This document shows, one piece after another, positions 6,932 to 11,884 of a stretch of DNA of 11,884 nucleotides. Within the stretch, counting starts at the first letter, position 1. Each line of letters starts with the position of its first letter. The stretch is from Armatimonadota bacterium (GTDB taxonomy: Bacteria > Sysuimicrobiota > Sysuimicrobiia > Sysuimicrobiales > JACQTN01). The DNA lies in assembly GCA_016210785.1 (NCBI GenBank), contig JACQTN010000211.1, positions 1-11,884 of the forward strand, written 5' to 3'. The notes beneath the pieces were generated by a model, which was not told the DNA's origin, did not search any database, and was given only the letters and a program-made list of their open reading frames with translations. Position numbers and translations under genes: made by a program.

Positions 6932-7051
6932 AGAGCGCGTGCGCAGGAGCCGGGGATCGGTGACGGCGCGGATCCCATCGCCGACCAGGTTGAGCGCCAG
7001 GACCGTGATCAGGATCGCGATCCCCGGGAAGAACGAGACCCGGGCGGGGTC
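6930..7051 (-). pseudogene. C-terminal remnant of a third DppC-type permease
   Basis: Immediately after the stop of the intact DppC-type gene, and in the same frame, the sequence reads RVSFFPGIAILITVLALNLV then GDGIRAVTDPRLLRTRS. This is the last helix and GDG-R-x-x-x-DPR tail of another DppC-type protein. It differs from both intact copies (TFPGVALMVVVLSINAVGDALRDALDPR and YPATVGGVLFLVVLAINLVG...), so it is not a recent duplicate of either. There is no start codon, EAA loop or other helix. The frame stays open for 89 codons to a TGA at 6784-6782, but after RTRS the residues lose family character. This probably marks where an incoming or neighbouring operon recombined into an older dppC gene. 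Confidence 0.72.
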
Positions 7052-7053
7052 TC
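7035..7053. other. Short hairpin at the DppC (set 1) stop
   Basis: Arms gagaccc (7035-7041) and gggtctc (7047-7053) pair perfectly around five bases and overlap the TGA. It coincides with the junction to the permease-tail remnant. No T-run follows. Confidence 0.3.
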
Positions 7054-7981
7054 ACAGATGCTGAAGCCGGGGATCCAGCGCATCGCGGAGGGCGTCGCCC
7101 ACGGCATTGATAGAAAGGACGACCACCATCAACGCCACGCCCGGAAACGTGGCGACCCACCACGCGGTATCCACATACTGCCGGCCGTCGCTCAGCATGG
7201 CGCCCCAGGACGGGATCGTGGGGGGCACGCCCAACCCCAGGAAGCTGAGCGAGGCCTCCCAGATGATCACCTTGGCCAGCTCGAAGGACGCCACCACGAT
7301 GAGGGGACCGGTGACATTGGGGAGGACATGGCGAACCACGACGCGGGCGTCGCTCGCCCCGAGACCCCGGCTCGCCTGCACGAATTCCCGCTCGCGGATC
7401 TGCAGCACCTGACCCCGGACAATCCGCGCGAACACGACCCACCCCGTGACCACGAAGACGATGATCAGGTTGCCGACGCCCGGCCCCAGGATGGCCACGA
7501 TGGCCAGGGCCAGCAGGACAAACGGAAAGGCCAGCTGCACGTCGGCCACGCGCATGACGACCGTGTCGGTAATCCTGCCGGCATACCCGGAGACGAGCCC
7601 GAGGACCGTCCCCAGCACGCCCGCGCCAAAGACCGCGCTAATCCCCACGATCAGCGACACCCTGGCCCCAAAGATGATCCGGCTCAGCACATCGCGCCCG
7701 AGCGGATCCGTGCCCAGCAGGTTGATCCGGTGCGCTTCGGCGATGCCCGGCGGCTGCAGCCGTCTGTCGATTCGCCCCCGCGTGGGATGCTGAGGGGCGA
7801 CCCAGGGAGCGGCCAGGGCACAGGCGATGACCGCCAGCAGGACCAGCAGGCCGACGGCGGCGCTGGGGCGGCGCAACACCCGGCGGAGAGTCCATCCCGG
7901 CGATCCGGGAGTCTGGCCGTGGCCGACCCTGCGCATGGTGTCTTCGGCGGTCATCCCCGCGCCCCGCTCCGCGGACCCCAT
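7052..7981 (-). CDS. DppC-type ABC transporter permease (set 1)
   Basis: This 309-residue inner-membrane subunit carries the DppC hallmarks: a first helix (about 41-62), LLGTDPLGRDVLSRIIFGAR (88-107), the EAA loop EFVQASRGLG (199-208), SLSFLGLGVPPTIPSWG, and a VGDALRDALDPR end. I chose ATG 7981, which overlaps the DppB stop as TGATG. A GTG at 7984 (GTGA overlap) and an ATG at 7954 (behind a G-rich stretch) are alternatives and change only the variable cytoplasmic N-terminus. It works with the DppB-type protein encoded just upstream and with binding protein 1. Directly after its stop, in frame, lies the tail of another DppC-type gene. Confidence 0.94.
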   Translation of the reverse strand: MGSAERGAGMTAEDTMRRVGHGQTPGSPGWTLRRVLRRPSAAVGLLVLLAVIACALAAPWVAPQHPTRGRIDRRLQPPGIAEAHRINLLGTDPLGRDVLSRIIFGARVSLIVGISAVFGAGVLGTVLGLVSGYAGRITDTVVMRVADVQLAFPFVLLALAIVAILGPGVGNLIIVFVVTGWVVFARIVRGQVLQIREREFVQASRGLGASDARVVVRHVLPNVTGPLIVVASFELAKVIIWEASLSFLGLGVPPTIPSWGAMLSDGRQYVDTAWWVATFPGVALMVVVLSINAVGDALRDALDPRLQHL

Positions 7982-8901
7982 CACTCCAGCCGGATCCTGG
8001 GGTCTAACACAAGATAGAACAGATCGACGCAGAGGTTGACCACCAGGAAGACGAACGCGGACAGCAGGACCACCGCCTGCACGATGTTGTAGTCTCGCGT
8101 ATAAATGGCCTGGATGGCCAGCAATCCCATCCCCGGCCAGGCAAACACCGTCTCGGTGATCACCGCACCGCCCAGGAGCGCGCCCACCTGCAGGCCGAGC
8201 ACCGTCACGACCGGAATGATCCCGTTGCGCAGGACGTGCCGGACCAGCACGGCACGTTCATGCACACCCTTGGCCCGCGCCGTCCGCACGTAGTCCTCGG
8301 CGAGCACCTCCCGGATCGCCGCCCGGGTCAGCCGGGATGTGAGCGCGATGCTGAACCCCGACAGGGTGACGGCCGGGAGCACCAGATGGACCGGAGACTC
8401 GCGCCCCGACGTGGGAAACCAGCGGAGCGCGACCGCGAAGATGACGATCAGCATGATGCCCAGCCAGAACGTGGGCATGGACTGACCCACCGACGCCATG
8501 AACATGGTCAGGACATCGAGCAGTCCGCCGCGCCGCGCCGCCGCCAGCACCCCCAGCGGGATGCCGACCGCCATGGTGATGACCAGCGCGGCGACGGCCA
8601 GCTGGCCCGTGACGGGGAGCCGCTCCAGGACCAGGTCCAGCGCGGGCCGCTGGTAGCGGAAGGAGTTCCCCAGGTTCCCGCGGACGGCGTGCGCCAGGAA
8701 GATGGCGTACTGCTTGTACAGCGGAGCGTCCAGCCCCAGTTCCGCCCGCGCCTGGCGGAGCCGCTCGGGCGAGAGGCCTTCCGGAAACATGAGCGAAATC
8801 GGATCGCCGGGGATGACGCGGAGCACGATGAAGACCACAATCGAGACCCCGATGAGCACGAAGATCGCGTGGGCAAGACGGCGAGCGATGTACGCGCCCA
8901 T
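7981..8901 (-). CDS. DppB-type ABC transporter permease (set 1)
   Basis: The 306-residue product is the DppB/OppB-type channel subunit, with six predicted helices. It begins GAYIARRLAHAIFVLIG and continues into VIPGDPISLMFP (29-40). It carries GNLGNSFRYQRP (75-86), the EAA loop DYVRTARAKG (203-212), and ends LVLDPRIRLE. I chose ATG 8901 because MGAYIARRL is where DppB proteins normally start. A GTG at 8940 would add 13 residues without family character. Neither start has a good ribosome site. It lies 106 bases after binding-protein gene 1 and overlaps the next permease start. Sequence differs widely from the set 2 DppB, so the two sets are not a recent duplication. Confidence 0.93.
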   Translation of the reverse strand: MGAYIARRLAHAIFVLIGVSIVVFIVLRVIPGDPISLMFPEGLSPERLRQARAELGLDAPLYKQYAIFLAHAVRGNLGNSFRYQRPALDLVLERLPVTGQLAVAALVITMAVGIPLGVLAAARRGGLLDVLTMFMASVGQSMPTFWLGIMLIVIFAVALRWFPTSGRESPVHLVLPAVTLSGFSIALTSRLTRAAIREVLAEDYVRTARAKGVHERAVLVRHVLRNGIIPVVTVLGLQVGALLGGAVITETVFAWPGMGLLAIQAIYTRDYNIVQAVVLLSAFVFLVVNLCVDLFYLVLDPRIRLE

Positions 8902-8940
8902 GGGTCTCAGGGGAGCATCGAACGCTGCCCGACGCGCCAC

Positions 8941-8972
8941 GGGCGGCGGCGCCGGCCGGGCTCCCGCCGCCC
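8941..8972. other. Strong intercistronic hairpin, binding protein 1 / DppB
   Basis: Perfect 9-base arms gggcggcgg (8941-8949) and ccgccgccc (8964-8972) flank a 14-base loop in the gap between the binding-protein stop and the DppB start. A second interrupted palindrome, ccctgg-a-ccaggg (8985-8997), lies closer to the stop. Such structures commonly stabilise the upstream binding-protein mRNA or partly terminate transcription, giving more binding protein than permease. That role is inferred. Confidence 0.4.
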
Positions 8973-9007
8973 CGGCGCCGGAGACCCTGGACCAGGGGAC
9001 ATAGAAC

Positions 9008-10627
9008 CTAGCGCAGGTACATGTTCCAGAATAACCAGTACTCGTCGGGCCGGGGCTCGTTTCCCACGAGATTGGCGCTGACGCCGTGGATCTCCGGCTG
9101 ATAGTACAGACAGGCTGCCGGAGCGTCCCGCCAGATGATCTGCTGCAGTTCCTCGTAGATGGGGCGCGCCACGGCGGGGTCGAGGGCCTGATCTCCCTTG
9201 AGCATCAGCTCGTCGACCCGCGGGTTGTTGTACTTCATCGGGCTGGTCTTGCTGGGAAAGATGAAGTTCAACGCGTAGTCCGGGTCCAGGGTGAGCGTCC
9301 CATACGCGCCCAGGAAGAGCTCCGCGTACTGCGCCGCGCGATGCCGCAGGTACACCCCCCACTCGGGGACCTCGGGCTGGATGTTGAGGCCCGCGTCCAC
9401 CAGCATGTTGCCGATGGCCTCTCCAATCTGCTTGTCGTTCAGGAACCGTCCCGAGGGGTACATGTACCTGAGCGTCATCCCCCGCTCCATCCCGGCCTCC
9501 CCAAGGAGACGCCTGACCCGCTCCTTGTCATGCTGATAGGCCGGCTGCTCCTTGAAGTAGAGGATGGCGGGCGAGTAGACCGACCGGGCCACGGCCCCGT
9601 GGCCACTCAAGAGGCTGGCCACGATCGCCCTCTTGTCGATGGCGTGGTTCACGGCCTGGCGAGCCTGGACCTTGTTGAAGGGAGCCCGGCTGCCGAGCAT
9701 GTAGAGGTACATGATCCGCGTCGTCATGACCTCGTTCACTTTCAGCCGGGGGTTGTTCCCGATCCTGGGCACCCGGTCCGGCGGGAGGTTGTTGATCCAG
9801 ACCACCTCTCCGGCCTCAAGCGCCGCCGCCCGCGTGGCCGCCTCCGGCAGGAACCGCAGGGTGATCCCGCTGTTGCGGGGCCGGCCGCCCCACCAATCCG
9901 CGTTGGCCTCCAGGACCAGGCGGCTCCCCGGGACGTATTCGCCGAATCGATACGGACCGGTCCCGATGGGCTGCAGGCCAAATCGCTCGCCCAGGTCCCG
10001 CGCGGCGCGGGGCGGCAGCATGCCGAACAGGGACAGGTAACTCAGCAGCGACCGCGAGGGATACTTGGTCCTGATGCGGAGGGTGTGGGAATCCACGATC
10101 TCCACGCGGTCAATGGCCTGCAGCCAGCTCCGCTTCTGCACCGTCGTCTTGGGAAACACGTCGGGCCGGACGATGCAGTCCAGCGAGTACTTGGCCGACT
10201 CGGCGTCGAACGGCTCGCCGTTGTGAAACTTCACGCCCCGGCGCAGGGTGATGCGCCAGACCACGGCGGTGTCGCGCGACCAGGATTCCGCCAGGTAGGG
10301 GATGACCTCGCCGTTCGTCTTGCGAAACGTCAGGGGATCACAGATGTGCTGGGCGATGGGATAGGCCTGGGTGGGGCTGGTGAGACGGGTATCCAGGGTG
10401 AGGGGATCGCTGTCCACGCCCACCACCAGCGGCCGGAGCGCGGGCGCCGACATCACGCTCCACGCGGAGGATCGCTGCACCCCGTGGACCGCTGCGAGAC
10501 CACCGGTGGCGATCGCCGCGCCTGTGCGGCTGGCCCGTGCCAGGAACTCCCGCCGTGTGACGCGCGAACACCTCGGGGCACTACCCGCATTCTCAGGTCG
10601 CCTGTTCACCGGTTTCCCCTCCCACAT
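9008..10627 (-). CDS. Dpp/Opp-type ABC solute-binding protein 1 (SBP_bac_5), Tat-exported
   Basis: The 539-residue product is a family 5 solute-binding protein. It carries a twin-arginine signal, TRREFLARA (24-32), followed by a hydrophobic Ala/Gly stretch to about residue 50. There is no lipobox cysteine. Domain signatures are PLVVGVDSDPLTLD near the mature N-terminus, LRRGVKFHNGEPFDAES (128-144) and IGTGPYRFGEYVPGSRLVLE (221-240), which are typical of DppA/OppA-like proteins. The ATG lies 5 bases after the deacylase stop, with ggag nearby. An in-frame GTG at 10609 behind gggaggggaaa has a stronger ribosome site and would shorten the protein by six residues. The gene sits between the deacylase and the set 1 permeases in one apparent operon. 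The ligand is unknown; the adjacent deacylase hints at N-acylated amino compounds. Confidence 0.93.
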   Translation of the reverse strand: MWEGKPVNRRPENAGSAPRCSRVTRREFLARASRTGAAIATGGLAAVHGVQRSSAWSVMSAPALRPLVVGVDSDPLTLDTRLTSPTQAYPIAQHICDPLTFRKTNGEVIPYLAESWSRDTAVVWRITLRRGVKFHNGEPFDAESAKYSLDCIVRPDVFPKTTVQKRSWLQAIDRVEIVDSHTLRIRTKYPSRSLLSYLSLFGMLPPRAARDLGERFGLQPIGTGPYRFGEYVPGSRLVLEANADWWGGRPRNSGITLRFLPEAATRAAALEAGEVVWINNLPPDRVPRIGNNPRLKVNEVMTTRIMYLYMLGSRAPFNKVQARQAVNHAIDKRAIVASLLSGHGAVARSVYSPAILYFKEQPAYQHDKERVRRLLGEAGMERGMTLRYMYPSGRFLNDKQIGEAIGNMLVDAGLNIQPEVPEWGVYLRHRAAQYAELFLGAYGTLTLDPDYALNFIFPSKTSPMKYNNPRVDELMLKGDQALDPAVARPIYEELQQIIWRDAPAACLYYQPEIHGVSANLVGNEPRPDEYWLFWNMYLR

Positions 10628-10632
10628 CGTGA

Positions 10633-11592
10633 TTACTCCAGTTCCACCAGGTTCATGAGCGCGGCATCGGGAGGAAGGTAGAGGGATGAAGCCACCCACA
10701 GCACCATGCCGTCGGCGGGCGCGGTCACGATCTCCAGCGGCTGCCCGAAGTGGTCACAGAACGTGCCGATCGCCTGGCCCGCGGCGACCCGCTGCCCGGC
10801 CTCCACGGCGCGGTACCACAGCCCGGCCCTGGAGGCGCGCTTCCGGTGGGCCTGGCGGACCCGGCGCTGGCCCGGCGTGTTCACCACCGCGCCGTCCAGC
10901 ATCCCCAGCAGGCGCATGGCATTCGTCACCCCGGCCACCAGCGCATCCACCCACCGCGGGTCCAGCCGGCCCATGTCCCCGGCTTCCGCGATAACGGCCA
11001 CCTTGCCTAGCCGCGCGGCCTCTTCGTAGGCGGACCCTGGAGTCCCGCCGGGTGCGACCACGGGAAGCCCCAGCGCCGCGGCCAGCTCGCGGGAGCGGCC
11101 GTTCACCTCCGGCGTGCCCTGTGTCGAGTGGATGGCAAAGGGTGAGAGCACCTCGAACAGGTCGCCGCCGTGAAGGTCGATCACCGCGTCTGCGGGTTCG
11201 ATGATCTCCCTGAACACCGTCCAGGCGAGCCGCTCGCTGGGCGTGCCGTCCGGACGTCCCGGGAAGACCCGGTTCAGGTTCTTATTGTCCTGCGGGTTGA
11301 CGAAGGCGGCGCGCGCCTCGAAGGCGGGAAGGTTGACGATCGGCGCGGCGATGACGCGCCCGCGGAGCGTGGCAGGATCGATCTCCATGGCCAGGCGCCG
11401 GGCCGCCTCGATGGACGTGTACTCTGCGCCGTGAATACCCCCGAGCAACCCCAGCGTGGGACCCGCGCGGGCCCCGTTGATGAGCACCAGCGTAGCCTTC
11501 AGAGAAGGATCGCCGCCGGCGACGGCCAGGTACCCGGTTGCACGCGTGCCGGGCGCGGTACGCACCGCCTGGACGACAAGATCCCCCGCCAT
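10633..11592 (-). CDS. AstE/aspartoacylase-type zinc deacylase (M14-like)
   Basis: This 319-residue cytoplasmic-type protein belongs to the succinylglutamate desuccinylase/aspartoacylase superfamily, which hydrolyses N-acyl amino acids or related amides with one zinc ion. Zinc ligands fit GGIHGAEY (His54, Glu57) and DLHGGD (His141). Substrate-side residues fit NLNRVFPG (105-112), and the catalytic glutamate fits IAEAGD (Glu203). The C-terminal 90 residues form a beta-rich domain (VEAGQRVAAGQAIGTFCDHFG, APADGMVLW) resembling the tail of AstE-like proteins. No signal peptide is seen. The ATG has gagaggg about 10 bases upstream. It is 5 bases from binding-protein gene 1, so co-transcription is likely and it probably acts on the imported compound. 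The exact acyl group and amino partner cannot be determined. Confidence 0.88.
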   Translation of the reverse strand: MAGDLVVQAVRTAPGTRATGYLAVAGGDPSLKATLVLINGARAGPTLGLLGGIHGAEYTSIEAARRLAMEIDPATLRGRVIAAPIVNLPAFEARAAFVNPQDNKNLNRVFPGRPDGTPSERLAWTVFREIIEPADAVIDLHGGDLFEVLSPFAIHSTQGTPEVNGRSRELAAALGLPVVAPGGTPGSAYEEAARLGKVAVIAEAGDMGRLDPRWVDALVAGVTNAMRLLGMLDGAVVNTPGQRRVRQAHRKRASRAGLWYRAVEAGQRVAAGQAIGTFCDHFGQPLEIVTAPADGMVLWVASSLYLPPDAALMNLVELE

Positions 11593-11751
11593 GTATGCTG
11601 CCCTCTCCGCCTACCGGCCCTTCGCCGGGGCAACTGGCGACTCCTCTGGGCCCTGCGTGCCCAGCCCCGAACCGCGATGTTCAGGTGGCGCGGGGCGCCG
11701 TGGACGCAGCGCGGCCCCGGCGCGATGACCGCGGCTCCATGACCCGCGGCT
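11593..11751. other. Intergenic gap upstream of deacylase
   Basis: These 159 bases hold the deacylase ribosome site (about 11600), a 5-base-stem hairpin (11614-11628) and part of a 15-base tandem repeat near the right end. No convincing promoter hexamers were seen, so read-through from the creatininase-like gene is possible. Confidence 0.4.
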
Positions 11752-11759
11752 CTATGACC
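11730..11759. repeat. 15-base tandem repeat, two copies
   Basis: Two adjacent copies of cgcggctcYatgacc (11730-11744 and 11745-11759) differ at one base, and a 7-base partial copy (gatgacc, 11724-11730) precedes them. The right copy covers the stop codon of the creatininase-like gene, so slippage would alter only the 3' flank. Confidence 0.6.
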
Positions 11760-11884
11760 GGCTGTACTTCCGCACGAACTCTGCCAGGGCGTCTGAGCAG
11801 GCCCGCAGGAACCGTTCGCCCTTCTGGGGCGTGGCAGGTCTGGGATCTCCGGTGAGGCCTTCGGGGGCATCGACCTCCCAGACG
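11752..11884 (-). CDS. Creatininase / creatinine amidohydrolase family, C-terminus (partial)
   Basis: Only the last 43 codons and the TAG stop are inside the window; the gene continues past the right edge. The segment VWEVDAPEGLTGDPRPATPQ, then KGERFLRACSDALAEFVRKY, matches the C-terminal GDP-x-x-AT-x-x-KG pattern and final helix of creatininase-family metal-dependent amidohydrolases. These act on creatinine, formamides or cofactor-precursor lactams. The metal ligands lie outside the window, so activity cannot be judged. It is on the same strand as the deacylase and transporter genes, about 160 bases upstream, and may belong to the same operon. The family call rests on this short segment. Confidence 0.62.
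   Translation of the reverse strand, partial: VWEVDAPEGLTGDPRPATPQKGERFLRACSDALAEFVRKYSRS

Noticed and set aside
5611..6933. 440-codon plus-strand open frame opposite the set 2 permeases
   Set aside because: It is rich in Asp, Gln, His and Arg, the usual complement of hydrophobic membrane-protein codons. No start context or family motif was found.
6930..7442. 170-codon minus-strand open frame over the DppC (set 1) 3' half and remnant
   Set aside because: It is the second frame of the permease gene, Arg/Gly/Pro-rich with no helices. The remnant itself reads in the dppC frame instead.
9086..10681. 531-codon plus-strand open frame opposite binding-protein gene 1
   Set aside because: Shadow frame; the minus strand carries the Tat signal and family signatures.

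Overview
The window is GC-rich bacterial DNA (my impression from reading it is roughly two thirds G+C) with tightly packed, collinear genes, frequent start/stop overlaps and GTG starts. Gene content (two-subunit class I fumarase-like hydro-lyase, D-2-hydroxyacid dehydrogenase, Tat-exported Dpp/Opp-type solute-binding proteins, M14-type deacylase, creatininase-like protein) fits a heterotrophic soil or sediment lineage. The sequence alone does not allow a taxonomic placement. No rRNA, tRNA, CRISPR array or transposase was seen.

Left part (1-2091): on the minus strand lie the alpha and beta subunits of a class I fumarase/tartrate-dehydratase family enzyme; beta runs off the left edge. Just upstream of alpha, overlapping its start by ATGA, is a C-terminal scrap of an SsuC/TauC-type ABC permease whose body is missing. 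A roughly 280-base divergent region with a 9-bp-arm palindrome separates it from the next gene. Centre-left (2092-3190): one plus-strand gene, a D-isomer-specific 2-hydroxyacid dehydrogenase, faces the minus-strand transport genes across two strong hairpins.

Right part (3191-11884), all minus strand, read from right to left: the end of a creatininase-like gene; an AstE/aspartoacylase-type zinc deacylase; a first transporter set (solute-binding protein, DppB-type permease, DppC-type permease); a short tail of a third, otherwise lost DppC-type permease followed by a large hairpin; a 12- or 21-codon mini-ORF coupled to the next gene; and a second transporter set in a different order (DppB, DppC, solute-binding protein). 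No ATPase gene is present, so both transporters must borrow ATPases encoded elsewhere, or these genes were lost.

A working interpretation, which is inference: the right-hand genes import oligopeptide-like or N-acylated/amidated amino compounds and hydrolyse them (deacylase, amidohydrolase), while the left-hand enzymes process hydroxy- or dicarboxylic acids. I found no clear sign of an undescribed defence or mobile system. The most unusual items are the two independent permease-tail remnants, which mark past recombination or deletion, the coupled mini-ORF, and the atypical hydro-lyase subunits.
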